64,000 nt of DNA from Achromobacter pestifer. GTDB lineage: Bacteria > Pseudomonadota > Gammaproteobacteria > Burkholderiales > Burkholderiaceae_B. The stretch lies in the NCBI RefSeq assembly GCF_902859625.1, contig NZ_CADIJX010000006.1, forward strand, positions 1 to 64,000, given 5' to 3'. Of the stretch, positions 39,083 through 48,087 are shown piece by piece; position 1 is the first letter of the stretch, and every line of letters begins with the position of its first letter. The position numbers and the translations under genes are program-made. The notes below the pieces were generated by a model, which saw only the letters and a list, made by a program, of their open reading frames with translations, was not told the DNA's origin and made no database searches.

Positions 39083-39409
39083 TTACAACGCGCCGTCCAG
39101 GAATGCAGTGAGTTGCGACTTCGACAGCGCGCCAACTTTGGTGGCGGCAGCTTGGCCGTCTTTAAAGAGCATAAGGGTCGGGATGCCACGGATGCCATAT
39201 TTGGTGGCGGTACCTTGGTTTTCATCCACGTTCAGCTTTGCGATCGTCAGGCGGCCAGCGTATTCGGTGGCGACTTCTTCCAGGATCGGCGCAATCATCT
39301 TGCAGGGGCCACACCAGGCGGCCCAGTAGTCCACCAGCACCGGCTGGCCAGATTTCAACACATCGGAATCGAAGCTTGCGTCACTGACGTTCTTGATTTG
39401 GTCGCTCAT
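39083..39409 (-). CDS. trxA: thioredoxin 1
   Basis: 108-aa thioredoxin with the active site W-C33-G-P-C36-K and the family landmarks [11 protein letters not shown] and [15 protein letters not shown]. It reduces cytosolic disulfides with electrons from thioredoxin reductase. It lies upstream of rho, a conserved order in proteobacteria. Confidence 0.97.
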   Translation of the reverse strand: MSDQIKNVSDASFDSDVLKSGQPVLVDYWAAWCGPCKMIAPILEEVATEYAGRLTIAKLNVDENQGTATKYGIRGIPTLMLFKDGQAAATKVGALSKSQLTAFLDGAL

Positions 39410-39736
39410 GATGGTGATTCTCGGTTCGGCAGCAAAAGGCGCGTAAAAAGGGACGCGCCTTGCCGTTGTTCTTGTCTGTGGAATGGATTAAAGCATACCA
39501 CTGTCATTAACAACAGGCATACCACTGTTAATAACAACAGGGTTTGCTGGTTTTGTGTAGGATGTTGCGGCGCAGTTGTCGTGATCGGGGTGATTGAACC
39601 CTGACGCGCTGGCTGTGACTGTCATCATCCTACCGAATTCGGAGCTGGTCAGGTCGTGCGCATCCTACTGGGAGCCGCGCAGAATCTAGGCTTATCCGTA
39701 AAATGTCGGTTTTTTTCCACAGATGTTGGGGATAAC
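39410..39736. other. 327-bp intergenic region between trxA and parE
   Basis: No gene is seen. The region holds a hairpin in the trxA leader (AAGGCGCG with CGCGCCTT at 39436-39461), a two-copy 24-bp tandem repeat at 39493-39540, and an A/T-rich stretch before parE. Both divergent promoters must lie here. Short reading frames through it lack any ribosome site or similarity I recognise. Confidence 0.6.
39493..39540. repeat. 24-bp tandem repeat between trxA and parE
   Basis: Two adjacent 24-base units start GCATACCACTGT and end AACAACAG, with two mismatches. Each contains a partial inverted repeat (CTGTT...AACAG). It lies in the divergent promoter region. Confidence 0.8.
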
Positions 39737-41698
39737 TTGGCCACTCCACGTTACACCGAGGCGTCCATTCGCGTCCTGAAGGGGCTGGAGCCCGTGCGCC
39801 AGCGCCCGGGCATGTACACCCGCACCGAAAACCCGCTGCACGTCGTGCAAGAGGTCATAGATAACGCCGCAGACGAGGCCTTGGCCGGCTACGGCAAACA
39901 GATACAGGTCACGCTGCACATTGATGGCAGCGTGTCCGTCGAGGACGATGGGCGGGGCATTCCCGTCGGTCTGCACCCCGAAGAAGGCGCTCCCGTCGTG
40001 GAGCTGGTCTTCACCCGCCTGCACGCGGGCGGCAAGTTCGACAAGGCGGGCGGCGGCGCCTATGCCTTCTCGGGCGGCCTGCACGGCGTCGGCGTGTCCG
40101 TCACCAATGCGCTGTCCACCCGGCTGGAAGTCGTGGTGTGGCGTGATGGCGCGGTCAACCGCCTGGTGTTCAAGGGCGGCGACGTCGCCGAGCCCCTGGC
40201 ACCGTACGACCAGGGCGGCCGCAAGAAATCCGGCACCCGCGTGCGGGTCTGGCCGGATGCAAAATACTTCGACAGCCCCAACATCCCGTTGGGCGAGCTT
40301 ACGCACCTCTTGCGCAGCAAGGCCGTGCTGCTGCCCGGCGTGAAGGTCACGCTGGTCAACGAGAAATCCGGCGACACCAAGACCTGGCAATACCAGGACG
40401 GTTTGCGCGGCTATCTGGCCGAAGCGTTGACCGGTGCCGAGCTGATGGTGCCCTTCTTTGAAGGCCAGCAGTACGCGGGCGCCGATCACGAGAACTTCGC
40501 CGAGGGCGAGGGAGCCCAGTGGGTGGTGGCGTGGACCGAAGACGGCAATGCCGTCCGCGAGTCCTACGTCAATTTGATCCCCACGCCCGCCGGCGGCACG
40601 CATGAGTCCGGTCTGCGCGAAGGCCTGTTCAGCGCGGTCAAGGGGTTTGCCGAACTGCACAGCCTGTTGCCCAAGGGCGTGAAACTGCTGCCCGAAGACG
40701 TGTTCGCCCGCGCCAGCTTCGTGCTGTCGGCCAAGGTGCTGGACCCGCAATTCCAGGGCCAGATCAAGGAACGGCTGAACAGCCGCGACGCGGTGCGTCT
40801 GGTAGGCGGCTTTGCGAAGAGCGCGCTCGACCTCTGGCTGCACAGCAATGTGGAGTACGGCAAGAAGCTGGCCGAACTGGCGATCCGCCAGGCCCAGGCA
40901 CGCCAGCGTTCGGCGCAGAAGGTTGAAAAGCGCAAGAGCTCGGGCGTGGCGGTGCTGCCCGGCAAGCTGACCGACTGCGAATCCAGCGACGCCACCCGCA
41001 CGGAAGTTTTCCTGGTCGAGGGTGACTCGGCCGGCGGTTCCGCGAAGATGGGCCGCGACAAGGAATTCCAGGCCATCCTGCCGTTGCGCGGCAAGGTGCT
41101 GAATTCCTGGGAAGTGGACCGCGACCGGCTCTTCGCCAACAACGAAATCCATGACATTTCCGTCGCGATCGGGGTGGATCCGCACGGCCCCAACGATACG
41201 CCCGACCTGTCGGGCCTGCGCTACGGCCGCATCTGCATCCTGTCCGACGCTGACGTTGACGGTTCGCATATCCAGGTATTGCTGCTGACCTTGTTCTACA
41301 AGCACTTCCCCAAGCTCGTCGAAGCCGGGAACGTCTATGTGGCCAAGCCGCCGCTGTTCCGCCTGGACGTACCGGCGCAGGGCAAGCGCCCGGCGCGCAA
41401 GATCTATTGCCTGGACGAAGGCGAGCTTGAGGCCGCGCAAGACAAGTTGCGCAAGGAAGGCGTGCGTGAAGGCGCCTGGGCCGTCAGCCGCTTCAAGGGC
41501 CTGGGTGAAATGAATCCGGAACAGTTGTGGGAAACCACGATGAATCCGGATACGCGCCGCCTGCTGCCCGTGGGCTACGGTGATCTGACCCCCGACGACA
41601 CCACCCGCATGTTCGACATGCTGATGGGCAAGGGAGAATCCTCGCAACGCCGCGCCTGGATCGAAGAAAAGGGCAATCTGGCGGAGCTGGATATCTGA
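39737..41698 (+). CDS. parE: DNA topoisomerase IV subunit B
   Basis: 653-aa ATPase subunit of topoisomerase IV, which decatenates daughter chromosomes. The GHKL ATPase region has VIDNAADEALAG, EDDGRGIPVG and SGGLHGVGVSVTNALS. The TOPRIM domain has LVEGDSAGGSAK and SDADVDGSHI. The chosen start is TTG at 39737, preceded by GTTGGGGATAAC and giving MATPRYTEASIRVLKGLEP, a normal ParE N-terminus. A GTG at 39656 would add 27 residues without similarity. Confidence 0.93.
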   Translation: MATPRYTEASIRVLKGLEPVRQRPGMYTRTENPLHVVQEVIDNAADEALAGYGKQIQVTLHIDGSVSVEDDGRGIPVGLHPEEGAPVVELVFTRLHAGGKFDKAGGGAYAFSGGLHGVGVSVTNALSTRLEVVVWRDGAVNRLVFKGGDVAEPLAPYDQGGRKKSGTRVRVWPDAKYFDSPNIPLGELTHLLRSKAVLLPGVKVTLVNEKSGDTKTWQYQDGLRGYLAEALTGAELMVPFFEGQQYAGADHENFAEGEGAQWVVAWTEDGNAVRESYVNLIPTPAGGTHESGLREGLFSAVKGFAELHSLLPKGVKLLPEDVFARASFVLSAKVLDPQFQGQIKERLNSRDAVRLVGGFAKSALDLWLHSNVEYGKKLAELAIRQAQARQRSAQKVEKRKSSGVAVLPGKLTDCESSDATRTEVFLVEGDSAGGSAKMGRDKEFQAILPLRGKVLNSWEVDRDRLFANNEIHDISVAIGVDPHGPNDTPDLSGLRYGRICILSDADVDGSHIQVLLLTLFYKHFPKLVEAGNVYVAKPPLFRLDVPAQGKRPARKIYCLDEGELEAAQDKLRKEGVREGAWAVSRFKGLGEMNPEQLWETTMNPDTRRLLPVGYGDLTPDDTTRMFDMLMGKGESSQRRAWIEEKGNLAELDI

Positions 41699-42294
41699 TG
41701 ACATCCACCACGCCCGACCAAGCCCGGATGACCGTCGACATGACGGCCGACGACTACGCGGAGTTCGCGGCTTATGTGTACAAGCGGCCCGAGCTGCGCC
41801 GCCGCCGCTACCGGTCCCATCTGCGTTTCGCGGTCTTGATGATCGTGGCGCTGATGGCCTATCTGATCTGGCAAACCTGGGACGGCAAGGGGCCGGACTG
41901 GGGACGGATCCTGCCCGTGTACTTCCAGGGGCTGGCCGTGGGGCTGGGCATCCTGGCGCTGCTGGCGCTGGCCTACGAGTTCGCGTTGCCGCCGCTGGTG
42001 AAGATGAACACGCGGCGCATGCTGAAACGGCGGCCCGACGATCTTTTCCTGGGGCGCCATCAGCTGGATTTCGGGCCCGACGGCATTTCGGATGCCACCG
42101 CCACCGCCTCCGGGCGGATGGATTGGTCCGACGTGCGTCGCGTTGAGGAAACGCCGCAGCATCTGTACGTCATTCTGGGCACCTTGCAGGGCGTGATCAT
42201 TCCCAAGCGCGGCCAGGACGCCGCTACGTTGGAGGCGGTGCGCGCCCAGTTGCGCGCGCACGTCGCCGATACGCAGCTGGCGCCGTCCGCTTGA
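41698..42294 (+). CDS. YcxB-like membrane protein between parE and parC
   Basis: 198-aa protein with two membrane segments (about residues 44-60 and 74-95) and a cytosolic C-terminal domain. The segment ISDATATASGRMDWSDVRRVEETPQHLYVILGTLQGVIIPKR resembles the YcxB-like C-terminal domain. Its ATG shares a base with the parE stop (TGATG), and parC begins 45 bases downstream, so it is embedded in the topoisomerase IV operon. No function is known, and nothing links it directly to topoisomerase IV except position. Confidence 0.75.
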   Translation: MTSTTPDQARMTVDMTADDYAEFAAYVYKRPELRRRRYRSHLRFAVLMIVALMAYLIWQTWDGKGPDWGRILPVYFQGLAVGLGILALLALAYEFALPPLVKMNTRRMLKRRPDDLFLGRHQLDFGPDGISDATATASGRMDWSDVRRVEETPQHLYVILGTLQGVIIPKRGQDAATLEAVRAQLRAHVADTQLAPSA

Positions 42295-42339
42295 GGCGCA
42301 TTGACGCCGTTTCGATGAAATTGTCTACCTGAATACATC

Positions 42340-44670
42340 ATGACCGACAGCAATCAACCCGGCTTGTTCGACCCCACTCCGCCCGACGACGATGGCGACG
42401 CCAACGCCGCCATCACGCTGGCGCGCTACGCCGAACAGGCCTATCTGGACTACGCGGTTTCCGTGGTGCGGGGCCGCGCCTTGCCCGACGTGGGCGACGG
42501 GCAGAAACCCGTGCAGCGCCGCATTCTGTTCGCCATGCAGGCGATGGGGCTGGCCGCTGGCGCCAAGCCAGTGAAGTCCGCACGGGTCGTCGGCGACGTG
42601 CTGGGTAAATACCACCCGCACGGCGACCAGGCTGCCTACGACGCCATGGTGCGCATGGCGCAGGATTTTTCGCTGCGTTATCCGTTGATCGATGGCCAGG
42701 GCAACTTCGGGTCGCGCGACGGCGACAACGCCGCCGCCATGCGATACACCGAAGCGCGCCTGACGCCCATCGCCAAGCTGCTGCTGGACGAGCTGGACGA
42801 AGGCACCGTGGACTTCGTGCCCAACTACGACGGCAGCCAGCAAGAACCGCAGATGCTGCCCGCGCGCCTGCCCATGATGCTGCTTAACGGCGCATCGGGC
42901 ATCGCGGTGGGGATGGCCACCGAAATCCCGGCGCACAACCTGCGTGAAGTGGCGCAGGCTTGCGTGGCGCTGATCAAGCAGCCGCAATTGCCGGATGCCG
43001 AGCTGCACGCAATGATTCCCGGCCCTGACTTCGCCGGTGGCGGCCAGATCATTACGCCCGCGGCTGACATCGCGCAGATCTATGGCGTGGGCCGTGGTTC
43101 GCTGAAGGTGCGGGCCCGCTGGCAGTTCGAGGAAATGGCGCGCGGCCAGTGGCAATTGGTGATCACCGAGCTGCCCCCGGGCACGTCGGGCCAGAAGGTC
43201 CTGGAAGAGATCGAGGAAATCACCAACCCCAAGGTCAAGTCCGGCAAGAAGAGCCTAACCCCCGAGCAGACGCAGGCCAAGGCAGTCATGCTGAACCTGC
43301 TGGACGCCGTGCGCGACGAATCCGGCAAGGACGCCGCGGTACGGCTGGTCTTCGAGCCGAAGACTTCGCGCGTGGATCGCGACGAGTTCGTCAACACCTT
43401 GCTGGCGCAGACCAGCATGGAAAGCAGCTCGTCGATCAACCTGGTGTGCATCGGCACCGACGGCCGGCCGCGTCAGAAAGGCCTGCGCGACATCCTGGTG
43501 GAATGGGTGGCGTTCCGCACCAACACCGTGGTGCGCCGCACGCGCTTCCGCCTGGACAAGGTCACCGACCGCATCCATGTGCTGGAAGGGCGCATGCTGG
43601 TCTACCTGAACGTGGACGAAGTCATCCAGACGATCCGCGAATCCGACGAACCCCGCGCCGCGCTGATGGAGCGCTTCAAGCTTTCCGAGCGCCAGGCCGA
43701 GGACATCCTGGAAATGCGCTTGCGCCAGTTGGCCCGTCTTGAAGGTTTCAAGATCGAGCAGGAATTGGCCGACAAGCGAAAAGACCAGATCTCGCTGCAA
43801 GAACTGCTGGACAACCCCACGACGCTCAAGCGCCTGCTGATCAAGGAAATCGAGGCCGACGCCAAGCAGTTCGGCGACGATCGCCGCACGCTGATCGAGA
43901 CCGCTGAACGCGCCGTGCTGGAAACCAAGGTGCTGGACGAGCCGGTCACGGTGGTTGTGTCGGAAAAGGGTTGGTTGCGCGCCCGCCAGGGGCACGGCCA
44001 CGATGCCTCGCAATTTGGCTTCAAGCAGGGCGATGACCTGTATGGCGCCTTTGAATGCCGCACCACCGACACGCTGATCGCGATGGGTGACAACGGCCGG
44101 GTGTATTCCGTGCCCGTTGCCGGCTTGCCGTCGGCGCGTGGCGACGGCCAGCCGGTCACCACCATGATCGACCTGGAGTCCGGCACGCGCATCGTGCATA
44201 CCATCGCCGCGGCGCTGGATACCCGGTGGCTGCTGGCCACGCGCGGCGGTTATGGTTTTGCCGCCAAGCTGTCCGACATGGTCAGCCGCCAGCGTGCCGG
44301 CAAGCAGTTCATCACGCTGGAAGAGGGCGACGAAATGCTGCGCCCGGTGCCCTTGTTCCAGGGCGCCACGCAACTGGCTCTGCTGTCCGCCAAGGGCAAG
44401 TTCCTGGTCTTTGGCCTGGACGAGTGCAAGTCGCTGTCCGGCGGTGGCCGAGGCACCATCCTGATGGGACTGGATTCCTCGGACAAGCTGGATCAAACGG
44501 TGCCGATCAGCGCCCGCGGCCTGCGTGCCACGGGTATCTATCGCAACAAGCTGACCGAGGACATCCTGGCAGGCGACGCGCTGGCCCCGTATGTGGGCAA
44601 GCGTGCCCGCAAGGGTCGCCAGCTGGATGTGCGTCCCAAGCAGCCGGTGTTGTCGCCCGTGTTGGGGTGA
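42340..44670 (+). CDS. parC: DNA topoisomerase IV subunit A
   Basis: 776-aa cleavage subunit of topoisomerase IV. The catalytic tyrosine is Y136 ([11 protein letters not shown]). The winged-helix region has [14 protein letters not shown] and [23 protein letters not shown], and the C-terminal part carries beta-pinwheel repeats. At the quinolone-determining positions that are Ser80 and Glu84 in E. coli, this protein has Gln97 and Asp101. It follows the YcxB-like gene in the parE operon and ends at a strong terminator. Confidence 0.95.
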   Translation: MTDSNQPGLFDPTPPDDDGDANAAITLARYAEQAYLDYAVSVVRGRALPDVGDGQKPVQRRILFAMQAMGLAAGAKPVKSARVVGDVLGKYHPHGDQAAYDAMVRMAQDFSLRYPLIDGQGNFGSRDGDNAAAMRYTEARLTPIAKLLLDELDEGTVDFVPNYDGSQQEPQMLPARLPMMLLNGASGIAVGMATEIPAHNLREVAQACVALIKQPQLPDAELHAMIPGPDFAGGGQIITPAADIAQIYGVGRGSLKVRARWQFEEMARGQWQLVITELPPGTSGQKVLEEIEEITNPKVKSGKKSLTPEQTQAKAVMLNLLDAVRDESGKDAAVRLVFEPKTSRVDRDEFVNTLLAQTSMESSSSINLVCIGTDGRPRQKGLRDILVEWVAFRTNTVVRRTRFRLDKVTDRIHVLEGRMLVYLNVDEVIQTIRESDEPRAALMERFKLSERQAEDILEMRLRQLARLEGFKIEQELADKRKDQISLQELLDNPTTLKRLLIKEIEADAKQFGDDRRTLIETAERAVLETKVLDEPVTVVVSEKGWLRARQGHGHDASQFGFKQGDDLYGAFECRTTDTLIAMGDNGRVYSVPVAGLPSARGDGQPVTTMIDLESGTRIVHTIAAALDTRWLLATRGGYGFAAKLSDMVSRQRAGKQFITLEEGDEMLRPVPLFQGATQLALLSAKGKFLVFGLDECKSLSGGGRGTILMGLDSSDKLDQTVPISARGLRATGIYRNKLTEDILAGDALAPYVGKRARKGRQLDVRPKQPVLSPVLG

Positions 44671-44737
44671 CGGCGTTGCTGGGTGGCTGGGCGGATATCG
44701 AATCCGCTTGTGCCGCCGAATGGCCAACGAAGGGAAG

Positions 44738-44769
44738 AAAAAAGGCGAGCCTGTTGGCCCGCCTTTTTT
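44738..44769 (+). terminator. intrinsic terminator of the parE-parC operon
   Basis: AAAAAAGGCG pairs with CGCCTTTTTT, with an inner GCC-TGTT-GGC stem. The T-run closes it. Confidence 0.88.
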
Positions 44770-44807
44770 CTTGAGCTTTTTCTTGACCGGATTCGCGCGC
44801 CTGCTAT

Positions 44808-44835
44808 TTAATAGATAGATCAGTCAATCTATTAA
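44808..44835. promoter_or_regulatory. candidate TetR operator
   Basis: A 9-bp perfect inverted repeat TTAATAGAT (44808-44816) and ATCTATTAA (44827-44835) with a 10-base spacer ends 6 bases before the TetR-family start. The position fits autorepression. Confidence 0.65.
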
Positions 44836-44841
44836 TTAGTG

Positions 44842-45471
44842 ATGAGAAAAATAGATCCCATCAAGCAGCAGGAGCGCCGCCGCCATATTCTGGATGCGGC
44901 GGCACAGTGCTTTGCCGAACACGGCTTTCACGCGACCTCCACCGCACAGATTTGCGCGCGGGCGGCAATGAGCCCCGGCAACCTTTTCCACTATTACGCC
45001 AGCAAGGCAGACATCATCGAGGCGTTGGTCGCCGCTGATACCGATGACATCCGCTTGCGGATGCAGGCGGCAAGCACGGCGCCTGATGCGTGCTTGGGGC
45101 TGCGTGAATGGGTCGATGGCCAACTGGCGCTGTATCAGGACCCGATATTTGTGCGCCTGGGCATGGAAGTGCTGGCCGAGGCGGTACGCAATCCGCGTGT
45201 GCATGCGTTGGTGATGGCCAATGAGGCCGAACGCAAGATAGGTCTGGTGGCACTGCTGGAGGCGGTCTGGGCCGGGCGGGATGCCCCGCAGCCGCTGGGT
45301 GACATGGCGGACGTCCTATTGCTGCTGCTGGATGGGGTCTACAGCCGATCTGTGGTGGACCCGGCATTTGACGGTGGAGCGGGTGGGCGCTTGCTGGAAT
45401 CTGTCTTGCTGCGCTGTCTGCCGGATGCGCCCACGGTTGCGGCGCCGCGTCGAGCAAGGAGCCGGGCATGA
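44842..45471 (+). CDS. TetR/AcrR-family regulator
   Basis: 209-aa TetR-type protein. The N-terminal HTH is RRHILDAAAQCFAEHGFHATSTAQICARAAMSPGNLFHYYASKADIIEAL. The ligand-binding half is poorly conserved, so the inducer cannot be predicted. The frame also opens with GTG at 44839, but the ATG at 44842 is preferred. The stop overlaps the ATG of the DUF418 gene, so the two form an operon, and it probably controls that gene and itself through the inverted repeat upstream. Confidence 0.88.
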   Translation: MRKIDPIKQQERRRHILDAAAQCFAEHGFHATSTAQICARAAMSPGNLFHYYASKADIIEALVAADTDDIRLRMQAASTAPDACLGLREWVDGQLALYQDPIFVRLGMEVLAEAVRNPRVHALVMANEAERKIGLVALLEAVWAGRDAPQPLGDMADVLLLLLDGVYSRSVVDPAFDGGAGGRLLESVLLRCLPDAPTVAAPRRARSRA

Positions 45472-46661
45472 GCCAGTCCTTGCCTGCCAACGACCGGCTG
45501 GTCCAGGTGGACGCGCTGCGCGGCTTTGCGCTCTTTGGCATCCTGGTGGTCAATATCGGCGTCTTCGCGTCGCCGTTCTTTGGTCCGGGCGTGGAGAGTC
45601 CGCTGTTTTCGCGGCCGCAGGACCAGGCCACGGAATGGGTGATTGCCTGGTTGTTCCAGACCAAGTTCTACCTGCTGTTCTCGTTCCTGTTCGGCTATAG
45701 CTTCACCCTGCAAATGGCGGCGGCGGAGCGCAGCCAGGCGGCGTTCCGCCCGCGCTTTCTGCGCCGGCTGGCCGGTCTTGCGATATTGGGCTTGGCGCAT
45801 GCCGTGTTGTTCTATCAAGGCGACATTCTGCTGACGTATGCCTTGCTGGGGCTGCTGTTGCTGCGGTTTCGCAATGTGGATCCCCGAACGGCGTTGAAGA
45901 CCGCCTTGTGGCTGATTGCGCTTAGCGCGGCGTTCTGGGGGCTGACGGGGCTGACCAGCTTGCTGGGCCCCGTACCGCCCGACTATGCGGCGGAGTACCT
46001 GGCGAATGCGCAGGCCGCCATCGAGGCGTATCGGGGCTCTATCGGCACGACGATCGCACAGCACATCAAGGAGTTGACCGAAAGTGTGTGGCTAGTGATC
46101 CTGCTGGTGCAGGGGCCGTCCGCGTTCGCCATGTTCCTGGTGGGTTATGCGCTGGGGCGCCGCAATGCGCTGGCGCAGCCGGGCAGCCATCCGCGCACGC
46201 TTTGGCTATTGGTGGCGATCGGGCTCGTGCCGGGGTTGGCAGGGTCGGCGGTGTATGCGACGTCCTTGTTGCCGTCCGCGGGGCCAGCCTGGGAATTGCC
46301 GAGTCTGGCGCTGGACCTGTTGACCGCGCCGCTGCTCAGCATGTCGTACGCGGCGGCGTTACTGCTGTCGCTGCGGACTCGCGCGGGCGCATGCCTGGGG
46401 GCGTGGCTGGCACCTGCGGGCAGGATGGCGTTGACCAACTATCTGATGCAGTCGGTCGTGTGCGCATTCGTGTTCACGGGGTGGGGGCTGGGCCTGTTTG
46501 GCCGGCTGCCGCCACTGGCGACCTTCGGGATCGCCGTGGCGGTTTACCTGGTGCAGTTGCCGATGTCAGCCTGGTGGCTGCGCGGCCACGCCTACGGTCC
46601 CGTCGAATGGGTGCTGCGCGCGTTGACGATCGGCGGCTGGCCTGCCTGGCGCCGTCCGTAA
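45468..46661 (+). CDS. DUF418 family membrane protein (YeiB-like)
   Basis: 397-aa inner-membrane protein with about ten hydrophobic segments. It begins with the family start RLVQVDALRGFALFGILVVNI, and the DUF418 C-terminal region contains GRMALTNYLMQSVVCAFVFTGWGLGLFG. Family members resemble acyltransferase-3 membrane enzymes but no substrate is established. The ATG overlaps the TetR-family stop (ATGA). A role controlled by that regulator is inferred. Confidence 0.82.
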   Translation: MSQSLPANDRLVQVDALRGFALFGILVVNIGVFASPFFGPGVESPLFSRPQDQATEWVIAWLFQTKFYLLFSFLFGYSFTLQMAAAERSQAAFRPRFLRRLAGLAILGLAHAVLFYQGDILLTYALLGLLLLRFRNVDPRTALKTALWLIALSAAFWGLTGLTSLLGPVPPDYAAEYLANAQAAIEAYRGSIGTTIAQHIKELTESVWLVILLVQGPSAFAMFLVGYALGRRNALAQPGSHPRTLWLLVAIGLVPGLAGSAVYATSLLPSAGPAWELPSLALDLLTAPLLSMSYAAALLLSLRTRAGACLGAWLAPAGRMALTNYLMQSVVCAFVFTGWGLGLFGRLPPLATFGIAVAVYLVQLPMSAWWLRGHAYGPVEWVLRALTIGGWPAWRRP

Positions 46662-46706
46662 TGCTGTCCGCAACGCCGTCCGTAACCTGGCGGAAGCTCC
46701 TAAGCG

Positions 46707-48047
46707 TCAGGCACGCGCTTCGGAGATGGCGGCATCGATGGCGCTAGCCAGCCTCGCCGTCAATTGATCCAGTTCGTCATCCGAGATGATGAAGGGGGGC
46801 GCCAGCAGCACGTGGTCGCCTTGCCGGCCGTCGATTGTCCCGCCCATCGGGTAGACCATCAGCCCTTGGGCCATGGCGTGGCGCTTGATGCGGGCATGCA
46901 GCGTCAACGCAGGGTCGAAAGTCTGTTTCGTGGCGCGGTCTTGCACCAGTTCGACACCCATGAAAAGACCGCGGCCGCGGATATCGCCCACATGCGGATG
47001 CTGGCCCAGGGCGTGTTCCAGCCGCCGACGCAATCCATCGCCCTGCGTGCGGACCCGTTCCAGCAGGTGGTCGCGGCGGATCACGTTTTGCACTGCCAGT
47101 GACGCGGCGCATGCCATGGCATGGCCCAGATAGGTGTGGCCATGTTGAAAAAAGCCGCTGCCTTGTTGCATCGCCTGCACGATGCGCTCTTGCGCCATGA
47201 CCGCGCCAATAGGCTGGTAGCCGCCGCCCAGGCCCTTGGCGATGGTGATCAGGTCTGGCACGATCCCTTCCTGTTCCACGGCGTACAGGGTGCCCGTGCG
47301 GCCCATGCCGCACATGACTTCGTCGGCGATCAGCAGCACGCCATGACGGTCGCAGACTTCCCGGATACGGCGGAAATAACCTGGCACGGCGGTCACCGCG
47401 CCCGATGTCGCACCCACAACGGGCTCGGCCACGAAGGCCATCACGGTTTCCGGGCCCAGACGCTGGAAAGTCTGCTCCAGTTCTTGCGCCAGACGCTCGC
47501 CGTATTGCTCGGGCGTTTCATCGGCTTGCTGGTCGCGGTAGGCGTAGCACGGCGACACGTGTTCTACCGGAATCAGCAGTGGCGCGAACTGCGCGCGGCG
47601 CCAGGCATTGCCACCCACCGCCAGGGCGCCCAAGGTGTTGCCGTGGTAGCTCTGCCGCCGGGCCACGATATGGCGGCGCTCTGGCTGGCCGGTTTCGACG
47701 TAGTACTGACGCGCCATCTTCAGAGCGGCTTCAATTGCCTCGGAGCCACCCGACACGAAGTAGGCGTGCGAGATCCCGGCGGGCGCGTCCTCGACCAATC
47801 GCGCGGCCAATTGCTCGGCAGGTTCCGTCGTGAAAAAACTGGTGTGGGCATAAGCCAGCGCGTCGATCTGCGCATGCATGGCGGCCTGCACGTCGGGGTG
47901 GTTGTGCCCCAGGCACGAAACCGCGGCGCCGCCCGAGCCATCCAGGTAGGCGCGGCCGGATTGGTCGTAAAGCCAGACGCCCTGGCCGCGCACGGCGACA
48001 GGCGGCGTGGCGCGCAGGGATCGATGCATAACGCGGGTGCTGGTCAT
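46707..48047 (-). CDS. class III PLP-dependent aminotransferase
   Basis: 446-aa aminotransferase of the class III (omega-aminotransferase) family. It has GSGGAAVSCLGHNHP near the N-terminus and FVSGGSEAIEAALKMARQY for cofactor phosphate binding. The acidic motif is LIADEVMCGMGRTG and the PLP lysine is in TIAKGLGGGY. The substrate is not clear; candidates are beta-alanine, taurine, amino sugar-derived or other omega-amines. It follows an RpiR-family gene in the same direction, so it is probably under that regulator. The ATG at 48047 is preferred to an upstream start. Confidence 0.88.
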   Translation of the reverse strand: MTSTRVMHRSLRATPPVAVRGQGVWLYDQSGRAYLDGSGGAAVSCLGHNHPDVQAAMHAQIDALAYAHTSFFTTEPAEQLAARLVEDAPAGISHAYFVSGGSEAIEAALKMARQYYVETGQPERRHIVARRQSYHGNTLGALAVGGNAWRRAQFAPLLIPVEHVSPCYAYRDQQADETPEQYGERLAQELEQTFQRLGPETVMAFVAEPVVGATSGAVTAVPGYFRRIREVCDRHGVLLIADEVMCGMGRTGTLYAVEQEGIVPDLITIAKGLGGGYQPIGAVMAQERIVQAMQQGSGFFQHGHTYLGHAMACAASLAVQNVIRRDHLLERVRTQGDGLRRRLEHALGQHPHVGDIRGRGLFMGVELVQDRATKQTFDPALTLHARIKRHAMAQGLMVYPMGGTIDGRQGDHVLLAPPFIISDDELDQLTARLASAIDAAISEARA

Positions 48048-48087
48048 TGGAATGTCCCGGGTGGCAAAGGGTAGAAGAAGATCATTG

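Noticed and set aside
39493-39540. CRISPR-like repeat
   Set aside because: Only two adjacent units without spacers and no cas genes nearby.
39038-39604. A plus-strand frame running through the trxA gene and the 24-bp repeats
   Set aside because: Most of it is antisense to trxA, and the part in the gap lacks a ribosome site and any recognisable similarity.
39710-39725. DnaA-box-like TTTTTCCACAGA before parE
   Set aside because: It deviates from the TTATCCACA consensus, is a single copy, and no dnaA, dnaN or gyrB is adjacent. It is not an origin signal.
39656-39736. GTG at 39656 as the start of parE
   Set aside because: The extra 27 residues have no family similarity, while the TTG at 39737 has a GGGGA site and gives the standard N-terminus.
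39692-41704. A 670-codon minus-strand frame opposite parE
   Set aside because: It is the antisense shadow of parE codon usage; the plus-strand product has every GHKL and TOPRIM motif.
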